Source: Candidatus Melainabacteria bacterium (GTDB taxonomy: Bacteria > Cyanobacteriota > Vampirovibrionia > Obscuribacterales > Obscuribacteraceae). Taken from it: a DNA stretch of 64,000 nt. Numbering within the stretch: position 1 is the first letter of the stretch; each line of letters opens with the position of its first letter. The notes under the pieces are model-generated. The model was given only the letters and a program-made list of their open reading frames with translations, was not told the origin of the DNA and did not search any database. Both the position numbers and the translations under genes were made by a program. Below, one piece after another: positions 25,032 through 33,209 of this stretch. The stretch is from positions 1-64,000 of the forward strand of contig PLXC01000138.1 in the NCBI GenBank assembly GCA_003151275.1. Reading direction: 5' to 3'.

Positions 25032-26480
25032 ATGTTAGCAACGCTTCCAGAAGGCACCAATCCATTAGATCATGAAGTCAACAGGCGTGTGCTTGAATTG
25101 GCTAAGTCTAGTGGCGTCCATCTATATATAGTTGGCGGATATTTGCGTGACGCTTTGTTGGGACGCTTCAATGCTGACTCAAAGCCAAAAGACATCGATT
25201 TTGCAGTTGAGTCAGGTTCGGCATTTGCCTTTGCAAAACTTGTCGCCGATAACTTGCATGGTCATTTCGTTCCCCTTGACGAGTCGAATGATACCGCGCG
25301 CGTGGTGCTCACCGATGAAGCTCTGACCATGGACTTTGCTGGCTGTGTTGGCGGGTCTATAGAAAAGGATGTGTTGCGGCGCGACTTCACTATCAATGCA
25401 TTAGTATGGAAATCAAGTGAACCAAATATAGTGACAGATCTTGTTGGCGGGATTGAAGATCTCAAGAACCTGACGATTAAGGCCATATCTGAAAATGCGT
25501 TTGTGGAAGACCCACTGCGGGTTTTACGCGCATACAGATTCGCGGCCAGTCTCGGCGCCAAAATCGAACCACAGACGTTTGCCTGGGTGAATAATCATGC
25601 CGACAAATTAAAAACGGTGGCGGTCGAACGAATAAATTTTGAGCTGTTTACCGCTCTATCGCATCCGGCAGCAGAGATTGTGATCAGCATGGGTGCTGCC
25701 GGAATATTGGAAATTATTTTTCCTGAGCTGATCGAAACACGACGAGTCACCACAAATGCATTTCATCACTTGGGTTTATTCGAACACAGCTTGGAGACAA
25801 TTCCGCAATTAGAGGGGCGTATAAACTCCCTTCCCCCCTGGGTTCTGACTGGTGCAGCAAAGGAGTTATCTTTCGGTGTTAGTCGTCTTGCTGCCACCAA
25901 ACTTGCTTGCATTCTTCATGACATCGGCAAGCCGCAAACATGGGTGATCAACGAAGAAGGGCGTCATACCTTCTATGCGCACGATCATCTTGGTGCCGAA
26001 ATGTGTGCTGTGATTGCAGAGCGCATGAAGTGGTCGAGACCGGTTGAACGTTTTATCGTCAAACTTGTCAAATGGCATTTGCGGCCGGGTGCACTCTTTC
26101 ATCAAGGTCCGCCTACGGAGCGGGCGGTGCGACGCTTTTATCGGTCTGTGGGAGAGGATGTGCCGGAATTGATGTTGTTAGCATTCGCCGATTTTGGTGC
26201 CACTTGCGGACCTGGATTGCTGGAAGAAAGTCGCATCGCTCTTGAGAAAAATTGGATTGAACTTTTAGCGAATTTTTCCGTTTACTTAGATGAGGACCGA
26301 CAAAGAGTTCGACTTCTCGATGGAAATCGCGTCATGCAACTCTTGTCAATCCCCCCAGGACCAATTATCGGAGAAATCCTCTCAGCTTTGGACGAAGCCC
26401 AAGAATTTAAGGAAGTCCTGAATGTCCCTGATGCTGAGCTTTTTGTCAAAAAACACTACAAAGAAAAGTATTTCAAATAA
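25032..26480 (+). CDS. CCA tRNA nucleotidyltransferase / poly(A) polymerase family with HD domain
   Basis: 482 residues. The nucleotidyltransferase head is clear: YIVGGYLRDALLG with the metal-binding DIDFAV, then RRDFTINAL and EDPLRVLRAYRFAASLG in the neck. A C-terminal HD domain begins near residue 295 with CILHDIGKP and YAHDHLGAEM. Class II enzymes with an HD domain add or repair CCA on tRNA and may hydrolyse 2',3'-cyclic phosphates; a poly(A) polymerase role cannot be excluded. It is probably co-transcribed with the preceding flippase-like gene (28-base gap). Start codon ATG with only a weak upstream GGCGAG. Confidence 0.88.
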   Translation: MLATLPEGTNPLDHEVNRRVLELAKSSGVHLYIVGGYLRDALLGRFNADSKPKDIDFAVESGSAFAFAKLVADNLHGHFVPLDESNDTARVVLTDEALTMDFAGCVGGSIEKDVLRRDFTINALVWKSSEPNIVTDLVGGIEDLKNLTIKAISENAFVEDPLRVLRAYRFAASLGAKIEPQTFAWVNNHADKLKTVAVERINFELFTALSHPAAEIVISMGAAGILEIIFPELIETRRVTTNAFHHLGLFEHSLETIPQLEGRINSLPPWVLTGAAKELSFGVSRLAATKLACILHDIGKPQTWVINEEGRHTFYAHDHLGAEMCAVIAERMKWSRPVERFIVKLVKWHLRPGALFHQGPPTERAVRRFYRSVGEDVPELMLLAFADFGATCGPGLLEESRIALEKNWIELLANFSVYLDEDRQRVRLLDGNRVMQLLSIPPGPIIGEILSALDEAQEFKEVLNVPDAELFVKKHYKEKYFK

Positions 26481-26489
26481 CCAATTTGC

Positions 26490-26503
26490 CGCTTGGCAAC
26501 TAA
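26490..26503 (+). promoter_or_regulatory. Shared upstream motif CGCTTGGCAACTAA (copy 2)
   Basis: Exact 14-base copy of 435-448, lying ten bases after the CCA-type gene and ~180 bases before the small gene at 26683. A ten-base core also occurs at 21027-21036. The position in three plus-strand upstream regions suggests a regulatory element. Confidence 0.3.
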
Positions 26504-26682
26504 GTTTACGGTTAGAAGTGTTTGAAGCGGGCATAAATAATTCAGAGAGATTTGAACTCCACCAGGGCGATTAAAAACGACAACTGGTTTGGTTTTCAAA
26601 GGAACGGTACCGGCGAAAGGGCTGAATTCCTGTCCGACCGTTCACTAGCTGTGGGCAAACAACTGTATTGAAGGGTGCAATT

Positions 26683-26940
26683 ATGAATACTAAGACTGAC
26701 AAGCTCCGCAACTACACCATTATCGCCCGGCTAGATGACGCCATTCCGCTGAACACGGAAGAGTGGGCATCAGTAGAACAGCTGCTGAATCAAGTCAGCG
26801 AGTTCGTGCCAATGTCGATGCTTAATAACGTGACCGAAGCAATTATCGCCTACGCCGACGACCAAGCCCGCAGAGGCTACGTTCTCGGACAAGAAGACCT
26901 TGTGCAAGAGCTGAAGAAAAAGGCTTCCAGAATAGCCTAA
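26683..26940 (+). CDS. Small conserved protein, paralogue of 49906-50175 (copy 1)
   Basis: 85 residues from the ATG at 26683 (AAGGG seven bases upstream). No signal peptide, membrane segment or metal motif. It aligns end to end with the protein at 49906: both have RLD..(I/L)PL.TEEW...EQLL.Q..EF.P.S in the first half and YADDQARRGY(V/I)LGQEDL near the end. The identical block YADDQARRGY is striking for such small proteins and implies strong functional constraint, probably an interaction surface. Mostly helical by composition. It stands alone between a ~200-base leader and a terminator at 26963. I know no function for the family. Confidence 0.8.
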   Translation: MNTKTDKLRNYTIIARLDDAIPLNTEEWASVEQLLNQVSEFVPMSMLNNVTEAIIAYADDQARRGYVLGQEDLVQELKKKASRIA

Positions 26941-26962
26941 TTAGAGATTTCGTTTTCAGATC

Positions 26963-26990
26963 ACGTCTGTACTCCGGTGCAGACGTTTTT
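26963..26990 (+). terminator. Terminator of the small gene at 26683
   Basis: ACGTCTG / CAGACGT stem with a ten-base loop, followed by TTTTCTTT; starts 23 bases after the stop codon. Confidence 0.8.
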
Positions 26991-27207
26991 CTTTGCAAGC
27001 TTTTCGCTCTGAAACCATATGCGGTATCACGAAGAGCGCCAGGGTCCCGCGTGCTAATAATTTGAAGCGAAGAACTAAGTCTACTTCAAGATGACCTTAG
27101 TCGCGAGTTAAGCTAACACTTATGTCGTGTGGTTATGAGCATCCAAGATGGATGCGCTCCATTCGCATATGCGCGTCATTGCATGGTATTGCGTTACTTA
27201 TTACTTT

Positions 27208-27237
27208 GGATTGCGCTCCATTCACTAAGCGCAATCC
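27208..27237. repeat. Degenerate palindromic repeat related to family 1
   Basis: GGATTGCGCT (27208-27217) and AGCGCAATCC (27228-27237) are perfect ten-base inverted repeats enclosing CCATTCACTA. GCGCTCCATT recurs at 27153-27162 and 27213-27222, the same core as the family 1 elements at 1395 and 16183. Confidence 0.5.
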
Positions 27238-27536
27238 ATTTACTCTAGCGGATCTTTCCGCACCATATTCGGTGGCATGAATCCAGACCGCTGTAGGCTG
27301 CTGAGCCCACCCGCAGACGTCCAGTCACTTCGTAGTCTTGGGTTGCCATAAGCGGTCAAGCGATCCGTTTTTCGCACAGGTCGCCCTCGAGTGCGCTTCG
27401 CTTAAATTCCACGATTTCCTCAGCGATCTGGCGGAACTTTCCATGAGATGATCCGTCACTAACGAAGAGAGCATCAACGATTCAATCTCTCAACAGATGT
27501 AACCCGACCAGGGATTCGCATGCTCTAAAACAAAAT

Positions 27537-27554
27537 TGGCGCCGAAAGGCGCCA
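27537..27554 (-). terminator. Terminator of the M23 peptidase gene
   Basis: On the minus strand, TGGCGCC and GGCGCCA form a seven-bp stem with a four-base TTTC loop, followed by ATTTTGTTTT. It lies about 50 bases after the stop codon of the M23 gene. Confidence 0.85.
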
Positions 27555-27602
27555 TCACTATGTCAATCGCTTAGCCAGATTCGAAAGTGATTACGCTAAA
27601 AA

Positions 27603-28787
27603 TTAGCGCAGATAATTCAATGGATTATTCGGCTTACCGTCAACGCGAACTTCAAAGTGCAAGTGAGGACCTGTCGAGAAGCCCGTCGTTCCCTCGTGTC
27701 CGATCACGTCTCCCTTCGAGACGTTTTGTCCGGCCGTAACATCTGCCTTGGACATGTGTGCATACAAGGTCGCCATACCCTTGCCATGGCTAATGATTAC
27801 TACCTTGCCGTAGCCGCCGTACCAACCTGTGTAGAGAACATTGCCATTGTCTGCAGCGCGGATGGCTGAATGGTTAGGACCGGCAAGATCCACTCCTGTA
27901 TGGAATTTCCTCACTCCAAATATTGGATGTCGGCGCCAGCCAAAAGGAGAAGTTACTTGGGCGTTGATTGGCATAGCCAGGCTGCCACTGCCGGTCGCCA
28001 TGTGCGGATTTGCTTTTCGGTTGTTTGATTCCATTTGTTGAATCACTGTTTCCAACCGATGCGATTCACTGGCCAGTTGATGCTCTGCTTTCTCATAGAA
28101 AGCACGTTGCGTCTTGAGGCGCTCTGCGACCTGCTGTTGCTCAAGCTTTTCCTTGGCAAAAGCCATTGCTTTTTGGGCAAACGCAGAAACTAAATCGCCT
28201 AACTTATTGCGTTGTTCGCCAAGCTGACCCTTCTTGTCCACTAGCTGCGCGGTTTTTGCGCGCAAGTCTTGCAGAAGTTTGCGGTCCATTTCGGCAATTC
28301 TTTCTTGGAAATAAAATCTGTCCAGCAAAGCTTGTAGCGAATCAACGCTAATCAACTGTTCCATCAAAGAAACACGCTGACCCTCGAATATTTCTCGCAA
28401 CCGTCGAGCCGCACTTTCAGAGAGAATTTCCTCGGCAGACTGCGTTTTGGTAATTTTGATTTCGGTCTGTTTGATGTTCGTTTCTGTTTTTTGCAGCGTG
28501 TGTTCGTGCACATGCAGCACGCTGGTCGTATTGTTTAGTTTCGTTTGAATGTGACTCAATTGAAGCAAAGCAATTTGCTCTTGCTTCCTTAGTTGCGCCG
28601 CATGGTTGTGAAGCTCCTGACGCTGCTTTTCAATCTGTTGAAGCCTTGTCCTGGAATCGCGGCTAACGACAGGGCTATCCAGCATCGAGTTCGCAGCCAG
28701 TACGGGCAAAAGGTTGTTCGACAAGGCAAGAGCCGGCAGTAGCAGCCAGCCTGTAAGCTTTTTCAAATTTAGTCGGCGGTCCGACAT
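27603..28787 (-). CDS. M23 metallopeptidase with coiled coil, EnvC-like
   Basis: 394 residues. A signal peptide (basic start, hydrophobic ~13-30, cleavage after LAA) is followed by ~200 residues of coiled coil rich in Gln, Lys, Glu and Leu, and a C-terminal LytM/M23 domain: FGWRRHPIFGVRKFHTGVD (first zinc His and Asp), VIISHGKGMATLYAHMS, and HLHFEVRVDGKPNNPLNYL (last zinc His). All zinc ligands appear present, so it is probably an active peptidoglycan endopeptidase or amidase activator acting in cell separation, as for EnvC and NlpD. Monocistronic, divergent from the aldehyde dehydrogenase. No convincing Shine-Dalgarno precedes the ATG. Confidence 0.9.
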   Translation of the reverse strand: MSDRRLNLKKLTGWLLLPALALSNNLLPVLAANSMLDSPVVSRDSRTRLQQIEKQRQELHNHAAQLRKQEQIALLQLSHIQTKLNNTTSVLHVHEHTLQKTETNIKQTEIKITKTQSAEEILSESAARRLREIFEGQRVSLMEQLISVDSLQALLDRFYFQERIAEMDRKLLQDLRAKTAQLVDKKGQLGEQRNKLGDLVSAFAQKAMAFAKEKLEQQQVAERLKTQRAFYEKAEHQLASESHRLETVIQQMESNNRKANPHMATGSGSLAMPINAQVTSPFGWRRHPIFGVRKFHTGVDLAGPNHSAIRAADNGNVLYTGWYGGYGKVVIISHGKGMATLYAHMSKADVTAGQNVSKGDVIGHEGTTGFSTGPHLHFEVRVDGKPNNPLNYLR

Positions 28788-29178
28788 ATAAAGGAGATAG
28801 CCACGCTGTCAGTAGGGGTTTCCGGGTCAGAGTGTACCATTGTCATAAGCTGGTAAACGCTAGTCTGAACAAGCCTTAAGACCGATCGTCACATTGCATA
28901 TCGGTAACATTCCAACCATCGATACAAACCATATAGATTACTAAATCCCTATCATCCGCGAAAGCCCACCAGGCTTCCGAGACAGCTGGTTCAAAAAATC
29001 AACCGTCATCGGTTGATTTACAGAAGAAGGCAAAACGGTATAGCTGTAGCCAAGTTATAATTTAGATTCATCAGAAGTTTTCACGCGGAATTCTGATCTG
29101 GTCTCTCTATCAGAGATAAGTTTGGGATAATTTATTGTTTTTAAGTTTGTTCAAAGGGCTTTTCGCCAGGAAGTGAGC
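28788..29178. other. Divergent promoter region
   Basis: A 391-base spacer between the M23 gene and the aldehyde dehydrogenase gene. It carries the hairpin at 28996-29018 and an AT-rich block at 29050-29145 likely to hold the plus-strand promoter. AGGA precedes the dehydrogenase ATG at 29179. No gene or RNA was recognised. Confidence 0.5.
28996..29018. promoter_or_regulatory. Hairpin or operator AAATCAACCG / CGGTTGATTT
   Basis: Ten-base perfect inverted repeat separated by TCAT, about 160 bases upstream of the aldehyde dehydrogenase. The T content of the right arm is within the stem and no T-run follows, so a protein-binding site is more likely than a terminator. It resembles the AACCGTCAACGGTT palindrome at 20775. 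Confidence 0.35.
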
Positions 29179-30624
29179 ATGTTGAAAGAAATCGTTCAGT
29201 ACCCACTGTCAATCAGAGGCATTAAATCAGCGCCCATGGTCGAAGTGAAGAGCCCATACGACGGGCAAATCGTTGCCGCTGTTGGGCAGGCGGACGAAAA
29301 AGCCATTCTCACCGCCATTGAAGTGGCCCAAGAGACGTTTAAGAAGGTTATGCAGAAAATGCCTGCATTCCAACGTTCGGAAATTCTTGCCAAGACCTCC
29401 GCTTTGATCATCCAACACGCGGAAGAATTGGCGCGAATAATCGCTCTGGAAGGCGGCAAGCCTATTAAGGACGCGCGTGTTGAAGTGTCCCGAGCGGCAA
29501 ATACATTCGCCCTTGCCGCAAAAGAAGCCGTCAGGCTGGACGGTGAGCAATTGCCAATGGATCTGTCTCCGGGAAACGATGGCAGAGTTGGCATTATTGT
29601 TCGCGAGCCTATCGGTGTGGTGGCGGCGGTAACACCATTTAACTTTCCACTCAATTTGGTGGCACACAAATTGGCACCGGCTTTTGCTGCTGGAAATACG
29701 GTCGTATTGAAACCCTCGTCGGCAACACCGGTTGCCAGCTTCAGACTGGCTGAGCTTCTGAAAGAAGCCGGTTTGCCAGATGGAGCATTGCAAATAGTGC
29801 CTTGCCGTGGCGCCAATGGAATGACTTTAATTAAGGATTCAAGAATTGCCCTTGTGAGCTTCACAGGCAGCCCTGAAGTGGGCTGGAACTTGCGCAAAGA
29901 AATCCACCCCGGCACTCGTATTGTTCTTGAGCTGGGCGGCAACGCCGGGCTCGTCGTACATGATGATGCAGATCTCGAGCTGGCGGCGAAAGCAGCTTGT
30001 CGCGGGGGCTACGCCCATTCAGGACAAACATGTATTTCAGTTCAGCGCGTTTACGTGCAAGCGAAGGTATACGATCAATTCGTTAAACTTTTTACTGAAA
30101 TGGTTAGTGCGCTGAAGGTTGGAAATCCGCTTGAAGACAGCACTGACATGGGTCCGCTGATCGACAAAGAGTCTTGTGTTAAAACTTTGGATTGGGTCAA
30201 TAGTGCTGTCAAAGATGGTGCCAAAGTCCTCACTGGCGGTAAGTGTAAAGAGAGCAACAATCTTGTCGATCCAATCGTTTTAACTGAGACCAAAGCTGAG
30301 ATGCTGGTTGTCTGTAAGGAAGTCTTTGGACCGATCGTCTCTGTGATGAAATATGAAACATTGGATGACGCCATCGAGGCCATGAACGACTCCCGCTTCG
30401 GCATCCAGGCAGGCGTGTTCACCAAGGATCTCGAGGTTGCTTTCAAATTGGCGCGGCAAATTGATGTCGGCGGAGTGATCGTTAATGATGCACCTACTTA
30501 TCGAGCGGACCACATGCCCTATGGTGGACGCAAAGAATCGGGTATAGGGTTAGAGGGAGTTCGCTTCGCGCTCCATGAAATGACGCAGCCAAAGTTCATT
30601 TGCTTGAATCTTCCAAAGCTGTAA
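29179..30624 (+). CDS. NAD(P)-dependent aldehyde dehydrogenase
   Basis: 481 residues from the ATG at 29179 (AGGA seven bases upstream; a GTG two codons earlier is possible). Standard ALDH blocks occur in order: GVVAAVTPFNFPLNL (cofactor/oxyanion Asn), TVVLKPSSATPV (cofactor Lys), SFTGSPEVG (Rossmann Gly), LELGGNAG with the general-base Glu, SGQTCISVQRVYV with the catalytic Cys, and KEVFGPIVSVMKYE. The tail GGRKESGIGLEGV resembles lactaldehyde, succinate-semialdehyde or non-phosphorylating glyceraldehyde-3-phosphate dehydrogenases; the substrate cannot be fixed by eye. It is eleven bases upstream of nanE, so the pair is co-transcribed. Confidence 0.92.
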   Translation: MLKEIVQYPLSIRGIKSAPMVEVKSPYDGQIVAAVGQADEKAILTAIEVAQETFKKVMQKMPAFQRSEILAKTSALIIQHAEELARIIALEGGKPIKDARVEVSRAANTFALAAKEAVRLDGEQLPMDLSPGNDGRVGIIVREPIGVVAAVTPFNFPLNLVAHKLAPAFAAGNTVVLKPSSATPVASFRLAELLKEAGLPDGALQIVPCRGANGMTLIKDSRIALVSFTGSPEVGWNLRKEIHPGTRIVLELGGNAGLVVHDDADLELAAKAACRGGYAHSGQTCISVQRVYVQAKVYDQFVKLFTEMVSALKVGNPLEDSTDMGPLIDKESCVKTLDWVNSAVKDGAKVLTGGKCKESNNLVDPIVLTETKAEMLVVCKEVFGPIVSVMKYETLDDAIEAMNDSRFGIQAGVFTKDLEVAFKLARQIDVGGVIVNDAPTYRADHMPYGGRKESGIGLEGVRFALHEMTQPKFICLNLPKL

Positions 30625-30635
30625 TCGAGGGTACT

Positions 30636-31397
30636 ATGTCAACCAGGAAGCACGTCGTTTGGCAAAGCATCAAAGATCTCGAAGGCGGTCTGATCGTCTC
30701 CTGCCAAGCAAGCGCCGGTGAGCCTTTGGCGGCTCCTACTCACATTCTCGCTCTCGCCTTGTCTGCCATCGCTGGTGGTGCCAAAGGCTTGCGCTTGGAA
30801 GGCGTAGAAAACATCCAAGTGGTCAAACGAAGTTCACGCCTTCGAATCGGAGTGCCAATCTGTGGTCTCGTGAAGTCCACGAAAGTAGCTAATGAAGACA
30901 GGACGAAAGTACCTTACATTACTAACTGCTACTCTGATGCTGTGGCAATAGCCAATGCTGGTGCGGACATTATTGCCCTTGATGCCACTGACCGACCGCG
31001 ACCAGATGGCTCCACTGCGGCAGAAACTATCGATAAAATTCACAAAGAACTCGATAAGCCTGTTTGGGCTGATGTCGCCACATTCGCCGAAGGGATAGCG
31101 GCTCTGGAAGCAGGCGCCGATATAGTTTCAACAACTCTATTTGGCTACACTGAAGAGACGATGATTCCTCGCGAGCAAGGACCTGGGTTTGAGCTTCTCA
31201 AGGAATTGGTCAACCACTCTTCCGTTCCCGTCATACTTGAAGGGCGCGTTTGGCTGCCTGAAGAAGTTAAACAAGCTTTCGAGCTAGGGGCATACGCAGT
31301 CGTTGTCGGTTCTGCGATCACGAGACCACATTTGATCACCGAGCGTTTTGTAAAATCAATTCCGGCTCGTCGTCCTAAGAAATCCACAGTTAGCTAA
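30636..31397 (+). CDS. nanE: N-acetylmannosamine-6-phosphate 2-epimerase
   Basis: 253 residues from the ATG at 30636, which has GAGGG about six bases upstream; the frame is open back to 30600 but overlaps the dehydrogenase. NanE-type TIM barrel: GGLIVSCQASAGEPL, ALSAIAGGAKGLRLEGVE, VPICGLVKS with the catalytic Lys, IALDATDRPRPDG, WADVATFAEGIAALEAGADI and STTLFGYTEE, followed by PVILEGRVW and VVGSAITRP. Interconverts ManNAc-6-P and GlcNAc-6-P. No sialate lyase, kinase or nagA/B is next to it; instead it follows an aldehyde dehydrogenase. Family assignment is strong; why it is coupled to a dehydrogenase is unclear. Confidence 0.9.
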   Translation: MSTRKHVVWQSIKDLEGGLIVSCQASAGEPLAAPTHILALALSAIAGGAKGLRLEGVENIQVVKRSSRLRIGVPICGLVKSTKVANEDRTKVPYITNCYSDAVAIANAGADIIALDATDRPRPDGSTAAETIDKIHKELDKPVWADVATFAEGIAALEAGADIVSTTLFGYTEETMIPREQGPGFELLKELVNHSSVPVILEGRVWLPEEVKQAFELGAYAVVVGSAITRPHLITERFVKSIPARRPKKSTVS

Positions 31398-31414
31398 TTG
31401 CCTCGGGAAGTCCT

Positions 31415-31442
31415 ATAGCCATTGATGAATAGCCATTGATGA
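31415..31442 (+). repeat. Tandem duplication of 14 bases at the rhomboid gene start
   Basis: ATAGCCATTGATGA occurs twice in direct succession (31415-31428 and 31429-31442). Each copy carries TTGATG; the second provides the real ATG, the first an ATG in another frame that ends after four codons. No Shine-Dalgarno other than GGAAG at 31406 is present. Confidence 0.85.
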
Positions 31443-33100
31443 ATAATCCTTTCGTCCTGTGGCTTTTCCCTCCGCTGCTCTTGTCGGTTTATTCTCTGTG
31501 GTCACATGGTCACTCGAAGATGAGCTGGGCATGGTGTTTTTGGCTGCAAGGCGTGATTATCATCATCACATCTTTGCTTGGATTTTTCCTGGCGCCAGGT
31601 TGGCTGTGGGCTGCTCTAGCTTGGGGCGAAATCTTTTTGTTTTGGGCTTTTCCGCGAGTGCTTGTCGCTCGAATAGACACGTGTATCACTGTTCTCAACG
31701 CCGATGCCGCGATGAGCGTGGCAAAGCAACTCGAGTGGTTTTATTGGGGACAACCGGCAAAATTCTGGCATGAAATGGTGCGTGCTGTCGCCTGCTTTAT
31801 CAAGGCTGATGAAAAAACTGGCAATGAAATTTTAGACAAGTGGAAAGCGGTGGTGCCAAAACCGCTCAAAGAGCAAATTGAGTCATATCGTCTGACTGGC
31901 AATGTGATTCTTTGGAATTGGCAATACATCGTCGACCAATATGAGATCCAGAGAAAAACGCCTGGTGCCAAAGTTTCCAGCGGTTTGCTGATCTCCGCAA
32001 GCAGGGCTTATGGGGAGCTAGGCGACTTGGAATCCTCGGCTAGATGTCTTGAAGAATCGAAACTAGAAGAATCGCGATCCAGCGTTCGTGGGGTAGCACT
32101 GTCTTTGATGCCATACTTCTGTTTATCAGGAGATCGCCAACGAGTTGATCAGATCATCTCTCTAATTTCCAATGGCAGTCAGGCGTTGCCTGAGTATGCC
32201 CGTCAGTATTGGATGGGACGCTGTCTAGTCGCCAGTGGTGATGCCGCCGAGGCCCGCACTGTCTTTGCTCAAGCACTCGAGTCGGCAAAAGCTGCAGCCA
32301 GCAATTTTTCTGCATGGCAAAAAAGAATTGAAAATCAGGTCAACAGTATTGACTCGACTATTCCCACACCAAACAAATGGATAGTGCAAAATGAGCGGGT
32401 TTGGCGAATTTTTCAACGCATAAGTTTCATTCAAGACATCATTGCTCCGAATAAGCACTCATATGTAGTGGCCGGTCTTTGCATCATCATTACGATCGCC
32501 TATTTGATTTCCGATTTCCATACATATTTACCAAGCGCCGAGAGTGAACGGCTGAGTCTTGAAATTTTCCGTTTTGGCGTGCTCGACCCGAAACTCGTTT
32601 TAGCCGGCCAATACTGGCGTCTCCTGACATGCTTGTTTTTGCACAAAAACTTAGCCCACTGTTTTGTAAATGTGTTGGGACTCTATTGGTTCGGTCGCAT
32701 TGCTCAAAATATTTTTGGCACACCACGTTTTTTAGCGATCTATTTCATAAGCGGAATGCTAAGCGGGATTGCTCATACTCTTTTCGCGCCGGATACTTTA
32801 GCTGTTGGCGCATCTGGTGCGGTGATGGGCATCTTTGGCGCGGTGGCTGCGGGAATATTCCGCATGAAAGGCTACCTGCCTGACAAAGTTTGGCGCGTCG
32901 AACTGTACTGGCTGGCAGCACTGGCGGTAGTGAGCATTATTTCCGACCAAATCATTCCTCAAGTCGCTGTTTTTGCGCACATGGGTGGAATGGTTGCCGG
33001 AGTGGTATTTGGTCTAATAGTTCGAGTTCCTAAGCCCGCGTATGCTTTAACGGGCGTTCCAGTTGACGAACTGTTGGGTAAAGGTCTGCAAGCGAAGTGA
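31439..33100 (+). CDS. Rhomboid intramembrane serine protease with large N-terminal domain
   Basis: 553 residues. Two hydrophobic segments at the start (WLFPPLLLSVYSL and WLQGVIIIITSLLGFFLAPG region) lead into a ~280-residue soluble part with TPR-like helices (RAYGELGDLESSARCLEE). The rhomboid core begins near residue 340: HKNLAHCFVNVLGLYWFGR (HxxxxHxxxN block), catalytic Ser in VGASGAVMGIFGA, and catalytic His in FAHMGGMVAGVVFG, with six or more membrane helices. All active-site residues are present. Substrates are unknown. The gene overlaps a 14-base duplication at its start codon and follows nanE by 41 bases. Confidence 0.9.
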   Translation: MNNPFVLWLFPPLLLSVYSLWSHGHSKMSWAWCFWLQGVIIIITSLLGFFLAPGWLWAALAWGEIFLFWAFPRVLVARIDTCITVLNADAAMSVAKQLEWFYWGQPAKFWHEMVRAVACFIKADEKTGNEILDKWKAVVPKPLKEQIESYRLTGNVILWNWQYIVDQYEIQRKTPGAKVSSGLLISASRAYGELGDLESSARCLEESKLEESRSSVRGVALSLMPYFCLSGDRQRVDQIISLISNGSQALPEYARQYWMGRCLVASGDAAEARTVFAQALESAKAAASNFSAWQKRIENQVNSIDSTIPTPNKWIVQNERVWRIFQRISFIQDIIAPNKHSYVVAGLCIIITIAYLISDFHTYLPSAESERLSLEIFRFGVLDPKLVLAGQYWRLLTCLFLHKNLAHCFVNVLGLYWFGRIAQNIFGTPRFLAIYFISGMLSGIAHTLFAPDTLAVGASGAVMGIFGAVAAGIFRMKGYLPDKVWRVELYWLAALAVVSIISDQIIPQVAVFAHMGGMVAGVVFGLIVRVPKPAYALTGVPVDELLGKGLQAK

Positions 33101-33209
33101 AATGGTGCAGATATGTTACGGACCCGTGACGTGATGTTGAAACAAGTCAAAACATTGGGCATCATGACCAATATAAATGTACAATCGAAAAGTTAGATTG
33201 TGAGCAGTT

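Larger units (their letters stand above)
26941..27602. other. Long intergenic region with repeats and a possible decayed gene
   Basis: A 662-base stretch. Besides the two terminators it contains three GCGCTCCATT-type motifs (27144-27240), including GGATTGCGCT / AGCGCAATCC at 27208-27237. On the minus strand, between about 27250 and 27460, two overlapping frames look weakly coding: one ends RQIAEEIVEFKRSALEGD..., the next begins GRPVRKTDRL and ends NMVRKDPLE, stop. They may be pieces of a degraded gene, but neither has a proper start or a recognised family. Confidence 0.4.

Noticed and set aside
26504..26682. Leader of the small gene considered as a riboswitch
   Set aside because: No conserved core of a known riboswitch class (cobalamin, SAM, c-di-AMP, glycine) could be recognised by eye.
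29196..29942. 248-codon open frame antisense to the aldehyde dehydrogenase
   Set aside because: The opposite strand encodes a complete enzyme with all catalytic residues; the antisense frame has low-complexity composition and no start signals.
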